From assembly GCA_039800205.1 (NCBI GenBank), contig JBDLRB010000189.1, forward strand, positions 1-64,000: DNA of 64,000 nucleotides. Direction: 5' to 3'. The DNA comes from SYIM01 sp039800205. GTDB lineage: Bacteria > Pseudomonadota > Gammaproteobacteria > Burkholderiales > Burkholderiaceae_E. Below, piece by piece: positions 1 through 11,680 of this stretch (the stretch's first letter is position 1; every line of letters starts with the position of its first letter). The notes beneath the pieces were generated by a model. It was not told the origin of the DNA. It did no database searches and saw only the letters and a program-made list of their open reading frames with translations. A program made the position numbers and the translations under genes.

Positions 1-2355
1 ACGGCCGAGCGGCTCAAATTGCTTTCTCGTCTGATCCGCCGCAAGGATATCGACGGTCTGATCAATGCCTGTGATGCGGGTCGCGAGGGTGAACTGATCT
101 TTCGACTGATCGTGCAACACGCCGGGGCCAAACAGCCGGTCCGCCGCCTGTGGCTGCAATCGATGACACCGGCGGCCATTCGCGAGGCCTTCTCTCAGTT
201 GCGCGATGACACCGAGATGCGCCCGCTCGCCGATGCGGCCCGTTGCCGATCAGAGGCCGACTGGTTGGTCGGCATCAACGGCACACGCGCCATGACCGCA
301 TTCAATTCGCGCGATGGTGGCTTTTATCTGACGACCGTCGGTCGGGTGCAGACGCCGACCCTGACGATCGTTGTCGAACGCGAAGAGCGCATCCGCGCGT
401 TCGTGCCGCGCGGATATTTCGAAGTGCGCGCTCGCTTTGCTGCACAGGCCGGCGAATACGAGGGGCGCTGGTTCGACCCCCGCTTTCGCAAAAACGAATC
501 CGATCCCGAAGCCCGCGCCGAGCGCTTGTGGGACCGCCCCAACGCTCAGGCGATCGTGGCGTCCTGCGCGGGTGGGCACGGTCTCGTCACCGACGAATCC
601 CAGCCCCGATCCCAGCTTGCGCCGGCGCTCTTCGACCTGACCTCGCTGCAACGCGAAGGCAATTCAAGATTCGGTTTTTCGGCCAAGACGACGCTGTCCA
701 TTGCACAGGCACTCTACGAACGCCACAAGGTCCTCACCTATCCTCGAACCGATTCACGCGCCCTGCCCGAAGACTACCTGCACACCGCACGCGACACGGT
801 CGAGATGCTGACCGGAGCGCCGGCGTATGAGAGCTTTGCGTCGCGCATCCTTCAATCCGGCTGGATCAAGCCGAACCGCCGCATCTTCGACAACTCGAAA
901 GTCAGTGATCACTTCGCCATCATTCCGACGATGCAGGCGCCCCGTTCTCTGTCGGAGACCGAGCAAAAGATCTACGACCTGGTGGTCAAGCGTTTCCTCG
1001 CCGTCTTCTATCCCGCAGCCGAGTCCCTGGTCACGACCCGAATCACGCGCGTGGGCGAACACCACTTCAAGACCGAGGGCAAAATCCTGGTGAATCCGGG
1101 CTGGCAGGCGCTGTACGGGCGCGAATCCACCGACGACACGCTGGTCCCGGTCGCCGCCAACGAGCGGGTCGCTGTCGGCGAACTTGCGCTCAACGAACTC
1201 ACCACACGCCCGCCCGCCCGTTACAACGAAGCCACCCTGCTGTCGGCCATGGAAGGCGCAGGCAAACTCGTCGACGACGACGAGCTGCGCGCGGCCATGG
1301 GCGAAAAAGGTCTGGGTACGCCCGCCACACGCGCGGCCGTCATCGAAGGCCTGATCGCCGAAAACTACCTGTTGCGCGAAGGCCGGGAACTGGTCCCGAC
1401 CACCAAGGCGTTCCAGCTTCTGACGCTATTGCGCGGGTTGGGCGTTTCCGAGCTCACGGCCCCCGAGTTGACCGGTGAGTGGGAATACAAACTCGCCCAA
1501 ATGGAGCGCGGGCGCTTGGGACGTGACGAATTCATGCGCGAAATCGCCGAAATGACGCGTCAGATCGTCGATCGAGCCAAAAACTATCAGGCTGGGACCG
1601 TGCCGGGCAACTACGCCACGCTCGCCTCGCCCTGTCCAAAATGCGGCGCACAGGTCCAGGAAAACTACCGTCGCTTTGCCTGTACGCACTGCGACTTTTC
1701 CATCAGCAAGATCCCAGGTTCGAGGCAACTCGAGATCGAAGAGGCAGAAAGCCTCCTGACGTCCGGTTCGGTCGGGCCGCTTCAGGGCTTTCGCAGCAAG
1801 CAGGGCCGACCCTTTGCCGCCATTCTGAAACTGACCGGCGAACACAAACTCGAATTCGATTTCGGTCAGTCCGCGCAGGACACCCTGGACTCGACCGAAG
1901 TCGATTTCAGCGCCCAGACCCCGCTGGGCGCGTGTCCCAAGTGTGGGGGGCGGGTGTTTGAACACGGCATGAGCTATGTCTGCGAGCACACCGTCGGCGC
2001 CCAGCGCAGCTGTGACTTTCGATCGGGCAAGATCATCCTTCAGCAGGAAGTCGCTCCAGCCCAGATGCGCAAGCTCCTCGAGGCGGGGCGCACCGATTTG
2101 CTGGATGGTTTCGTTTCCTCCCGCACCCGCCGAAAGTTCAAGGCGTTCCTGGTTCGCGAACCGGGCGGCAAGATCGGTTTCGAGTTTGCACCGCGACCGC
2201 CGGGACCGAGCAAAGCCGGCGCAGCTCGATCGGCAACCCCCGCCGAAGGCTCGGGGTCGGCGAATACCGACTCCACCCCGGGCACCGAACAAACCCGCAC
2301 CCGGAAGACCGGCACCGCGCGCAAGGCCAGCCCCCGAAAACGGGAGCGTGCCTGA
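1..2355 (+). CDS. topB: DNA topoisomerase III (5' end outside the window)
   Basis: Type IA topoisomerase that relaxes and decatenates DNA through a single-strand break held by a 5'-phosphotyrosine. The frame is open to base 1, so the N-terminal Toprim start is missing. Visible are the Toprim-linked motif NACDAGREGELIFR near bases 64-108, the active-site motif TYPRTDSR with the catalytic Tyr codon at 739-741, and two C-terminal four-cysteine zinc ribbons (CPKCGAQ...CTHCDF at about 1633-1700 and CPKCGGR...C-C at about 1933-2020). A basic, Ala/Thr/Arg-rich tail of about 50 residues follows; such tails are common in betaproteobacterial TopB. It is transcribed towards the origin, opposite to the nearby prfC-gyrB-dnaN-dnaA genes. 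Confidence 0.96.
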   Translation, partial: TAERLKLLSRLIRRKDIDGLINACDAGREGELIFRLIVQHAGAKQPVRRLWLQSMTPAAIREAFSQLRDDTEMRPLADAARCRSEADWLVGINGTRAMTAFNSRDGGFYLTTVGRVQTPTLTIVVEREERIRAFVPRGYFEVRARFAAQAGEYEGRWFDPRFRKNESDPEARAERLWDRPNAQAIVASCAGGHGLVTDESQPRSQLAPALFDLTSLQREGNSRFGFSAKTTLSIAQALYERHKVLTYPRTDSRALPEDYLHTARDTVEMLTGAPAYESFASRILQSGWIKPNRRIFDNSKVSDHFAIIPTMQAPRSLSETEQKIYDLVVKRFLAVFYPAAESLVTTRITRVGEHHFKTEGKILVNPGWQALYGRESTDDTLVPVAANERVAVGELALNELTTRPPARYNEATLLSAMEGAGKLVDDDELRAAMGEKGLGTPATRAAVIEGLIAENYLLREGRELVPTTKAFQLLTLLRGLGVSELTAPELTGEWEYKLAQMERGRLGRDEFMREIAEMTRQIVDRAKNYQAGTVPGNYATLASPCPKCGAQVQENYRRFACTHCDFSISKIPGSRQLEIEEAESLLTSGSVGPLQGFRSKQGRPFAAILKLTGEHKLEFDFGQSAQDTLDSTEVDFSAQTPLGACPKCGGRVFEHGMSYVCEHTVGAQRSCDFRSGKIILQQEVAPAQMRKLLEAGRTDLLDGFVSSRTRRKFKAFLVREPGGKIGFEFAPRPPGPSKAGAARSATPAEGSGSANTDSTPGTEQTRTRKTGTARKASPRKRERA

Positions 2356-2412
2356 GCGGCACGCACGCTCCCCGTTGCATCACCGATCCCATCCTCATTC
2401 CGAGAACCGATC

Positions 2413-3393
2413 ATGACGCTTCCCATCGAATTCGCGGATGTCCAGGCGGCCGCCGAGCGGATCCGCGATCACGCGGTTCGCACCCCGGTGTTGCGCAGCG
2501 ACGAAGCCGATCGTCGCACGGGCGGACAACTGTTCTTCAAGTGCGAAAACCTGCAACGCACGGGCGCATTCAAATTCCGGGGCGCCTTCAGCGCACTCAG
2601 CCGGCTGGATTCGAAGGCCCGCTCGAAAGGCGTCATTGCCTTCTCTTCGGGGAATCACGCTCAGGCAATTGCGCTGGCGGCCCGATTGCTCGAAATGCCG
2701 GCACTGATTGTCATGCCCAAGGATGCGCCCCCCCTCAAGATCGCAGCAACCCGTTCGCATGGCGCAGAAATCGTCCTCTACGACCGCTATACCGAGGATC
2801 GGGAGGCGATCGGCCGAGCGCTTTCCAGCGAGCGCGGCATGACTCTGGTTCCACCCTACGACCATGTCGACGTCATGGCCGGGCAGGGAACCGCGGCGCT
2901 CGAACTCTTCGAATCCGTCGGCGCCCTCGATCAGCTGGTCGTGTGTGTGGGTGGTGGCGGCCTGATCTCGGGCTGCGCAACGGCGGCACGCGCCCTCGCT
3001 CCGGATTGCACGGTCATTGGCGTCGAGCCCGAGGCCGGCGATGATGTGCGGCAATCGCTCAAACGCGGCGAGCGCGTTCGGATCGAAGTCCCTCAGACCA
3101 TCGCGGACGGCGCACAAACACAGTCGCCGGGCGTGCTCACCTTCGAAGTGATCCGCAACACGGTCCACGACGTGGTGACGGTCAGCGATCAGGCACTGAT
3201 TCGCACGCTCAACTGGTTATCCACACACCTGAAAATCGTGGTCGAACCCACCGGCTGCCTGGCTGCAGCCGCAGTGCTCGAACAGATCATCGATTGTCGA
3301 AACAAGCGCGTCGGCATCGTGTTAAGCGGGGGCAACGTCGACCCGTCCCGCCTGTGCCAGTACCTGAACGTGGGTCTCACCGCCCCGGCCTGA
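2413..3393 (+). CDS. threonine/serine dehydratase, PLP-dependent (catabolic type)
   Basis: Fold-type II PLP enzyme of 326 residues that probably deaminates L-threonine or L-serine to the 2-oxo acid. The Schiff-base lysine is K54 in GAFKFRGA, the substrate-carboxylate loop is SSGNHAQ, and the phosphate-binding glycine loop is GGGGLISG. The protein lacks the C-terminal ACT-like regulatory domain of biosynthetic IlvA. It is therefore closer to TdcB or to the serine racemase/hydroxyaspartate dehydratase group; these cannot be told apart by eye. It starts with ATG 57 bases after topB, with only a weak ribosome site. The stop codon lies in the loop of a strong hairpin. Confidence 0.88.
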   Translation: MTLPIEFADVQAAAERIRDHAVRTPVLRSDEADRRTGGQLFFKCENLQRTGAFKFRGAFSALSRLDSKARSKGVIAFSSGNHAQAIALAARLLEMPALIVMPKDAPPLKIAATRSHGAEIVLYDRYTEDREAIGRALSSERGMTLVPPYDHVDVMAGQGTAALELFESVGALDQLVVCVGGGGLISGCATAARALAPDCTVIGVEPEAGDDVRQSLKRGERVRIEVPQTIADGAQTQSPGVLTFEVIRNTVHDVVTVSDQALIRTLNWLSTHLKIVVEPTGCLAAAAVLEQIIDCRNKRVGIVLSGGNVDPSRLCQYLNVGLTAPA

Positions 3394-3408
3394 GCGCGGG
3401 CCGGGGCG
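3381..3408. terminator. perfect 10-bp hairpin between convergent genes
   Basis: CGCCCCGGCC at 3381-3390 pairs exactly with GGCCGGGGCG at 3399-3408 across an 8-base loop that contains the stop codon of the dehydratase gene. The nnrU-like gene on the other strand stops at 3410. The position suggests a bidirectional transcription stop, but neither side has a U-tract, so intrinsic termination is unproven. Confidence 0.5.
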
Positions 3409-3409
3409 C

Positions 3410-3991
3410 TCAGCCCATGGGGCTCACGCCGATCCAGCGCGCATGCAGGTGGAAGGCGAAGGCCGCCCAAGCCAATCCGGCAACCACCAACGTCGCAAGA
3501 TCGGCAAGCACGAGGCCAGGCGCGCCCGCTGCGGGTGGGGTGGTGCGGTCCCGCTGCCGCGCCGCCCGAAAATCGAAGATGGCCCAGAGCAGAACCGATC
3601 CGAACAGCAGCAGGTCAGCCAGGCTGCCATTCGAAAAAAGGTGGGCAAGCGCCCACACTTTGACCCCCAGCACCATGGGATGGCGCAATCGTGAACGGAT
3701 CCGATTCCTTGGGACGTAGGCCGCAACGACCAGAACGAATGCGATCAGGGTCAGAAGCGAGGCGAGATGGCGGCTCGCTGTAGAGGTCGACCACAGAATG
3801 ACTGGATCGGTTCGTGCAAGCGCATAGCCCTGGACGATCATCACCAGCCCAGCCAGCGCAATGACCGAATAGAGCCCTTTCCAGCCGTTAGGCCCTAACC
3901 GTGCAATCGTGCGGGCACGCCAGTCCTCGGCAACAATCCGGACTGAATGCGTGCCCAGAAACAACAAGAGCCCGATGATCAGCAGCAACAC
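3410..3991 (-). CDS. nnrU: NnrU family membrane protein
   Basis: Small integral membrane protein of 193 residues with about five hydrophobic segments (residues 1-12, 38-58, 73-93, 122-142 and 160-180). It shows family hallmarks: an N-terminal FLGTHSVRI, RHPMVLGVKVWALAHL in the middle (HPM and AHL), and an LLFGSVLLWAIFDFR segment. NnrU proteins are linked to nitric oxide or nitrite respiration in some alphaproteobacteria and are homologous to the N-terminal part of plant Z-ISO; the biochemical role in bacteria is not settled. The neighbouring Rrf2 regulator gene (64 bases upstream, same strand) may be co-regulated, since NO-sensing NsrR belongs to that family. Confidence 0.85.
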   Translation of the reverse strand: MLLLIIGLLLFLGTHSVRIVAEDWRARTIARLGPNGWKGLYSVIALAGLVMIVQGYALARTDPVILWSTSTASRHLASLLTLIAFVLVVAAYVPRNRIRSRLRHPMVLGVKVWALAHLFSNGSLADLLLFGSVLLWAIFDFRAARQRDRTTPPAAGAPGLVLADLATLVVAGLAWAAFAFHLHARWIGVSPMG

Positions 3992-4055
3992 GGGGACACC
4001 TCATCCGGTTTTAGGGATCCCCGAGTATGCCGCAAAGTGGTTCAACGGTCCGGGT

Positions 4056-4526
4056 TCAGCGCACGAGCATCGGGCTTGAGGGTTGCTGAAGCTGCGCTGA
4101 TGGCATCCGACCGGCCATGCTGACCGCGCGTGCGGCCCGCGCCTCGTCGATCAGTTGTTGCAGCGACACCGTATCCAGATAATCCATCGCCTGGGCCCGG
4201 AGTTGCTCCCAGACCTGTGCACCGGGTGCTTGTGACTCATCGCGTTCGGCCTGGGACGGCGTCTGATCCAGTTGATCCACGCAATAGACGATATCGCCCA
4301 CACTGATGTCACACGCTGACCGGGCAAGGACGTAACCCCCGCCGGGACCGCGAAAACCCTCGACCAGTTCATGCCTCCTGAGGAGCCCGAACAGATGCTC
4401 CAGATGCGACAGTGAAACCCGAAGCGAAGCGGCAATGTCCGCGAGGCGGGCAGGCGAGCTGGCCCTGTGCATGCCCAGCTCGACCAGTGCCGCCGTTGCA
4501 ATACGCGCCTTGGTTGAAACTCTCAT
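4056..4526 (-). CDS. Rrf2 family transcriptional regulator lacking the Fe-S cysteines
   Basis: DNA-binding regulator of 156 residues, close in layout to IscR. The winged helix occupies about residues 1-80, with LADIAASLRVSLSHLEHLF as the recognition region and the wing motif RGPGGGYVLA. A dimerisation helix (QVWEQLRAQAMDYLDTVSL) follows. Where IscR and NsrR carry three cluster-binding cysteines, this protein has QAERDESQAPGAQ and no cysteine. Its only cysteines (C68 and C78 by my count) lie in the wing and linker. It should therefore bind DNA without an iron-sulfur cluster, or sense something else. It is divergent from the NhaR-like gene and upstream of nnrU on the same strand. Confidence 0.9.
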   Translation of the reverse strand: MRVSTKARIATAALVELGMHRASSPARLADIAASLRVSLSHLEHLFGLLRRHELVEGFRGPGGGYVLARSACDISVGDIVYCVDQLDQTPSQAERDESQAPGAQVWEQLRAQAMDYLDTVSLQQLIDEARAARAVSMAGRMPSAQLQQPSSPMLVR

Positions 4527-4624
4527 GACCGCGACTCCGAAAGGATTGTGGAGGCTTGCAGTCTAGGTCGGATGATATGTTCGGTAAATTCGTTTGTTCC
4601 GTATAAATATGAAGGTTTTTCCGG
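4527..4624. promoter_or_regulatory. divergent intergenic region between the Rrf2 and LysR-type genes
   Basis: These 98 bases are clearly more A+T-rich than their surroundings. On the plus strand TATAAA at 4602-4607 could be a -10 element for the LysR-type gene; no good -35 was found. A loose inverted pattern (ATATGTTCGG...CCGTATAAATAT) around 4575-4610 could be an operator for either regulator. This is suggestive only. Confidence 0.3.
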
Positions 4625-5575
4625 ATGATTAACTATAAGCATCTGCAGTATTTCTGGCGCGTCGCCAAGACCGGCGGCGTCGCTCGTGCCAGCCTGGAAG
4701 CCCATGTCACACCTCAGACCATCAGCGAACAGATCCACGAACTCGAAGACGCGCTGAAGGTGAAGTTGTTTCAACGCACAGGTCGCACCCTGACCTTGAC
4801 CGAAGCCGGGCAGCAGGCATTCGAATATGCAGAGCGGATCTTCGCTCTCGGAAGTGAAGCCGAAGCGGTTCTGCGGGGCAGTGCCAGCGGCCAATCGGTG
4901 CATTTCCGGGTTGGTATTGCGGACGTGGTGGCCAAGCCGATCGCCTACCGGCTGATCGAACCGGCCACCCATATTGGTCGACCGGTCCATTTGACTGCGC
5001 GCGAATGGAAACTGGAAGGCTTGCTGGCTGAACTCGCCATTCACCGCCTCGATATGGTGATCGCCGACTCACCCACACCGCCGGGCATCAGCGTGCGGGC
5101 CTTCAACCACCGACTCGGTGAAAGCGGCATGGGGTTTTTTGCTGCTGCGTCACTCATCGACCTGGTTCAACAGGACGCCTTTCCAGCCTGCCTGCACCAT
5201 CGTCCCGTCCTGATGCCCGGACAGGACACGGCGCTTTACGGCCGTCTGGTTCGCTGGTTCGAGCGTTCAGGCGTCAGTCCCGACCTCGTGGCCGAATTCG
5301 ACGACACCGCGCTGATGACTGCCTTCGGACGGTCCGGGCACGGCATCTTCGCCGCACCGGTTGTGCTTGCGGATGAGCTCATCGCGCAGTACGGCGTGTC
5401 CATGATCGGTTCCACGGATGAGGTCAGCCAGGAGTTTTACGCCATCTCCATTCAGCGACGCAACACCCATCCCTGCGTAAGAGCGATCTTCGAGCATGCG
5501 TCGGAATCCCTGCCCGAGCGCATCGCGCGGGCACGAAAGACGGCCCTCAGCGGTGGCGAGCGCCGATCTCGTTGA
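4625..5575 (+). CDS. nhaR: LysR-type regulator of the NhaR subfamily
   Basis: LysR-type transcriptional regulator of 316 residues. The N-terminal helix-turn-helix (MINYKHLQYFWRVAKTGG, then TPQTISEQIHELEDAL, then LTLTEAG) matches the NhaR signature MINYKHLYYFW...TPQTIS closely. The periplasmic-binding-like effector domain covers about residues 92-295. E. coli NhaR responds to Na+ and alkaline pH and activates nhaA; no nhaA homologue is visible here, so the target is unknown. ATG follows an AAGG at 4612-4615. The 3' end overlaps the convergent nudC gene by 29 bases. Confidence 0.88.
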   Translation: MINYKHLQYFWRVAKTGGVARASLEAHVTPQTISEQIHELEDALKVKLFQRTGRTLTLTEAGQQAFEYAERIFALGSEAEAVLRGSASGQSVHFRVGIADVVAKPIAYRLIEPATHIGRPVHLTAREWKLEGLLAELAIHRLDMVIADSPTPPGISVRAFNHRLGESGMGFFAAASLIDLVQQDAFPACLHHRPVLMPGQDTALYGRLVRWFERSGVSPDLVAEFDDTALMTAFGRSGHGIFAAPVVLADELIAQYGVSMIGSTDEVSQEFYAISIQRRNTHPCVRAIFEHASESLPERIARARKTALSGGERRSR

Positions 5576-6380
5576 CCGTGGCATCGATGAGCGCGCGGGC
5601 GATGCTCAGGTGCGGCGGTAATTGGGGAAGATCTTCGGGATCAAACCAGTGCGCCTCGGCGAGCTCGACCGGATCGACGCGAATATCGCCTGCCACCCAT
5701 TCCGCCCGAAACGCAATCATGAGCGAATTCGGAAAGGGCCAGCTCTGACTTGCAAAATATCGAAACTGACCGACCTCGATACCGACTTCTTCAAGGACCT
5801 CACGCCGAATCGCCTGCTCGATGGTTTCGCCGGCTTCCAGAAATCCGGCCAGCGCACTGAATCGACCCGGCGGAAAGTGATGACCGCGCCCCAGCAAGAG
5901 CTGCCGGCCACGGGTCACCAACACCATCATGGCTGGAGAAATCCGGGGATAGGTCGACAGCTGGCAGGCTTCGCACCGCCGGGCCCGCTCGCCCGTCATG
6001 CGCACCGTGGACTGCCCACAAGCACCGCAATACCGGTGCGTCCGATCCCATTCCAGAATCTGGACGGCCCGCATTGCAATGGCCAGTTCCGTCTCGGGCA
6101 TCAAGCCGAACCACTGCCGCAGTCCGGCGGACCGAAGCTCGGGCGGTAAACCCCCTTCTCGGTCCGAGACGCGAACTGCGAGATGGGGTATGCCCTGCCA
6201 GAGACCCACCGACTCGACAGACTGGGCCTGCAGGCCCAGCGCGCGATAGCACGCCCACGACTGCAATCGCGGTGCGTCAGCCGTCAAAACGAGCGACTGC
6301 CCGATGAAAGGATGAACAATCGAGTCATCGGTCAGTTCGAGGTCGAGACGAATCTCGAAGTCATCCGGCGTCTGGATCAC
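5547..6380 (-). CDS. nudC: NAD+ diphosphatase (NADH pyrophosphatase / RNA decapping) NudC
   Basis: Nudix hydrolase of 277 residues that cleaves NAD(H) to NMN(H) and AMP and, in E. coli, removes NAD caps from RNA. Family features appear in order: the N-terminal domain, a four-cysteine zinc ribbon (YCGACG near residue 116 and RCEAC about 15 residues later), YPRISPAMMV, the Nudix box (GFLEAGE...REVLEEVG, about residues 177-198), and SQSWPFPNSLM near 210, the NudC-specific SQPWPFPxS motif. The start is GTG, because an in-frame stop lies five codons upstream and no other start fits. It lies 34 bases after prfC on the same strand, so it may share that transcript. Confidence 0.95.
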   Translation of the reverse strand: MIQTPDDFEIRLDLELTDDSIVHPFIGQSLVLTADAPRLQSWACYRALGLQAQSVESVGLWQGIPHLAVRVSDREGGLPPELRSAGLRQWFGLMPETELAIAMRAVQILEWDRTHRYCGACGQSTVRMTGERARRCEACQLSTYPRISPAMMVLVTRGRQLLLGRGHHFPPGRFSALAGFLEAGETIEQAIRREVLEEVGIEVGQFRYFASQSWPFPNSLMIAFRAEWVAGDIRVDPVELAEAHWFDPEDLPQLPPHLSIARALIDATVNEIGARHR

Positions 6381-6414
6381 GGCTGGAATGGATCAAGGAG
6401 TTGAGGCAAGGCAC

Positions 6415-8010
6415 TCATGACAGGCGCTCACCATGTTCACGGGTCGACAGGAATTTCACGTCGGGCCAATGCTCGATGGTGACCTGCAGGTTGTAGCGGT
6501 TGCTGGCCAGGTAGACCGGATTGCCATCCACATCCTGCGCCAGTCGCATCGTCTGTTCGCGTTCGAATTTCTTCCGGCTCGGTTCGTCTGGAAACACCAA
6601 CCACCGGGCGAGCTGCGTATCGCTCGAATCGTAAACGGCATCGACCTGGTATTCGGTCTTCAGACGATGCGCAACGATCTCGAATTGCAGCAGGCCCACC
6701 GCACCAAGAAGGGTCTGGCCCAGGTTGTTTTCAAACACCTGAATCGCGCCCTCTTCGCCCAGCTCACGAAGCCCCTTGGCCAGTTGCTTGGTCTTGAAGG
6801 GGTCACGCGCGCGAGCCACCCGGAAGAGCTCGGGAGCGAAGTACGGGATGCCCTTGAAGGCCAGTTTTTCGCCTTCGGTGAGGGTATCGCCGATCTGCAG
6901 TTGGCCATGATTGTGCAGCCCGATGATGTCACCAGCTACCGCAACCTCGCTCGCCACACGCTCATTGGCCATGAAAGCGAGCGCATGGGCCAGTTTCATC
7001 TCACGGCCTGTTCGCTGATGGATCACGCGACAACCCGGTTCGTAGCGGCCTGAGCAGACCCGCAGGAAAGCAATACGGTCGCGGTGGCGGGGATCCATGT
7101 TCGCCTGAATCTTGAATACGAATCCGGTGAACGCGGGTTCATCCGGCTCGACGACCCGTTCAGCGGCCTGTCTGGGTTGGGGAGGCGGCGCCCAGTCAAT
7201 CAGGGCCTGAAGGATTTCCCGCACCCCGAAGTTATTGATCGCTGAACCAAACAGGACAGGCGTCTGGCGACCCGCAAGGAAGGCGTTCACATCAAATGGG
7301 TTGCTTGCGCCCCGGACCAGTTCGACATCGGCGCGAAGTGCGGAAATTTCGTCAGGGTAGAGTTCGGTCAGCTTCGGATTGTCGATCCCGACAATGGTTT
7401 CCTCTTCGTCGGACAGACGATCTTCACCGGCGGTAAATCGTACGAGCCGATCGTGCCGCAGATCGAACACCCCGCGAAATCGCTTGCCCATGCCGAGCGG
7501 CCAGGCAAGCGGTGCGCATTCGATTTTCAGGACGGACTCGACTTCCTCGATCAGATTGATCGGTTCGCGCACTTCCCGGTCGAGCTTATTGATGAAGGTA
7601 ATGATCGGTGTATCTCGAAGCCTGCAGATCTCGAGCAGCTTGATCGTTCGCTCTTCAACCCCTTTGGCCGCATCGATCACCATCACGGCTGCATCGACCG
7701 CGGTGAGCACCCGATACGTATCCTCGGAAAAGTCTTCGTGCCCCGGGGTATCGAGCAGATTGATGGTGTGACCGGCGTAATCGAACTGCATGACCGAGCT
7801 GGTCACCGAGATGCCGCGCTGCTTTTCGACTTCCATCCAGTCAGAGGTCGCGTGACGCGCACTTTTTCTGGCCTTGACCGTACCCGCTTGCTGGATTGCG
7901 CCGCCGAACAACAAGAGTTTTTCAGTCAGCGTGGTCTTGCCCGCGTCGGGGTGCGAGATGATGGCGAAGGTCCGTCGCCTGCGGACCTCGGTCGACAAAC
8001 TGGCGCTCAC
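6415..8010 (-). CDS. prfC: peptide chain release factor 3 (RF3)
   Basis: Translational GTPase of 531 residues (E. coli RF3 has 529) that removes RF1/RF2 from ribosomes after peptide release. The G domain carries the P-loop SHPDAGKTT (19-27), the switch region QRGISVTSS, DTPGHEDFSEDT and NKLDRE. Domains II and III follow, with the RF3-type FGSAINNFGV (about residue 265) and QFEIVAHRLKTEY towards the C-terminus. It is transcribed away from the origin, codirectional with replication, 63 bases after gyrB. Confidence 0.97.
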   Translation of the reverse strand: MSASLSTEVRRRRTFAIISHPDAGKTTLTEKLLLFGGAIQQAGTVKARKSARHATSDWMEVEKQRGISVTSSVMQFDYAGHTINLLDTPGHEDFSEDTYRVLTAVDAAVMVIDAAKGVEERTIKLLEICRLRDTPIITFINKLDREVREPINLIEEVESVLKIECAPLAWPLGMGKRFRGVFDLRHDRLVRFTAGEDRLSDEEETIVGIDNPKLTELYPDEISALRADVELVRGASNPFDVNAFLAGRQTPVLFGSAINNFGVREILQALIDWAPPPQPRQAAERVVEPDEPAFTGFVFKIQANMDPRHRDRIAFLRVCSGRYEPGCRVIHQRTGREMKLAHALAFMANERVASEVAVAGDIIGLHNHGQLQIGDTLTEGEKLAFKGIPYFAPELFRVARARDPFKTKQLAKGLRELGEEGAIQVFENNLGQTLLGAVGLLQFEIVAHRLKTEYQVDAVYDSSDTQLARWLVFPDEPSRKKFEREQTMRLAQDVDGNPVYLASNRYNLQVTIEHWPDVKFLSTREHGERLS

Positions 8011-8073
8011 CGTGCACGTATCCTGATTGAAGCGTGCGTGACGCCCATGAGTGACAGATTGAAATTCGTTGTC

Positions 8074-10557
<2,484 letters not shown>

Positions 10558-10570
10558 GGCTGGCTTGTCC

Positions 10571-11680
10571 TCAAATGCGCATCGGCATCACGACATACTT
10601 GAAATCATCGTGATCCGGGACGCTGATCAGCGCGCTGGAGTGGGCGCCGCCAAATTCAATTCGGACCTGTTCGCTGCGAAGATGCGTCACGACGTCCTGA
10701 AGATAGGTGATGTTGAATCCGAGTTCGAGTGTCTCGCCCTGATAGTCGGTTTCCACTTCTTCAAACGCCTCTTCCTGCTCGGCGTTGTTGCTCTGGATCC
10801 GCAGCGCGTGTGCGTCCAGCGTGAGCCGCACACCTCGGAGCTTGTCGCTGGTGAGAATACCGGCCCGAGACAGCGCAGCCAGGAAGGCTTCGCGATTGAC
10901 ATGGAGGCGATTGCGATGCGTGGTCGGAATGACGCGCTGATAATCGGGATACTTGCCGTCGATCAGTTTCGAAACGAACTCGATCTGATCGAAACGCAAC
11001 CGGATCTGGCGCTCGGCCAGATCGATCAGTACCGGCTCGTCGCTGTCGCTCAGCAGTCGCTGCAATTCGAGAACGGTCTTCCGAGGCAGGATCACTTCCT
11101 GGCTCGGCATGTGCGCGCCCTCGATTCGGTTGTCGCACAGTGCCAGCCGATGGCCATCGGTTGCGACCGTACGCAGGGTTGCGCCTTCGGTCGAAAACAG
11201 CACACCGTTCAAGTAGTAGCGGACATCCTGAACGGCCATCGCATAGGACACGCTCTGAAGCAGCGATTTGAGTTGCTTTTGTGACAGCGTCAGAGAGACC
11301 GGCCAGGTTTCGACCGCTGCAAGCGTCGGGAAATCGCTATCGGCCAGGGTTTGCAGGCTGAATCGGCTACGGCCGGCCTGAATCGAGGCCTTGCGCTCAT
11401 CGAGACGGATGGTGACGTCGCTGCCTTCGGGGAGCGCCTTGAGAATATCTCGAATCTTGAAGGCCGAGACCGTTGTTGCAATGCTGTCCGAGCCGCTCGA
11501 CAGTTCAGCCGATGTGCGGATCTGGATCTCGGCATCTGATGCGAGGAAGGATATCTGTTCGCCCACCTTGCTGATCAGCACATTGGCGAGGATGGGCATC
11601 GTATGCCGACGTTCGACGATACCGGTCACGGTCAGCAGGGGTTTCAGGATGGCGTCCCGATTTGCCTTGATGAAAGTCAT
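10571..11680 (-). CDS. dnaN: DNA polymerase III beta subunit (sliding clamp)
   Basis: Ring-shaped processivity clamp of 369 residues with three repeated clamp domains of about 120 residues. Recognisable pieces are LLTVTGIVERRHTMPILANVL near the N-terminus, VRYYLNGVLFS with TVATDGHRLA in the second domain, and the C-terminal YVVMPMRI that forms part of the clamp-binding pocket. A GGAGA-type ribosome site (minus strand, about 11689-11693) precedes the ATG. The gene follows dnaA after the DnaA-box-bearing gap. Confidence 0.98.
   Translation of the reverse strand: MTFIKANRDAILKPLLTVTGIVERRHTMPILANVLISKVGEQISFLASDAEIQIRTSAELSSGSDSIATTVSAFKIRDILKALPEGSDVTIRLDERKASIQAGRSRFSLQTLADSDFPTLAAVETWPVSLTLSQKQLKSLLQSVSYAMAVQDVRYYLNGVLFSTEGATLRTVATDGHRLALCDNRIEGAHMPSQEVILPRKTVLELQRLLSDSDEPVLIDLAERQIRLRFDQIEFVSKLIDGKYPDYQRVIPTTHRNRLHVNREAFLAALSRAGILTSDKLRGVRLTLDAHALRIQSNNAEQEEAFEEVETDYQGETLELGFNITYLQDVVTHLRSEQVRIEFGGAHSSALISVPDHDDFKYVVMPMRI

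Noticed and set aside
1426..2292. 288-residue open frame antisense to topB
   Set aside because: Lies wholly within a confidently identified gene, has no recognisable motif, and long antisense frames are expected in G+C-rich DNA.
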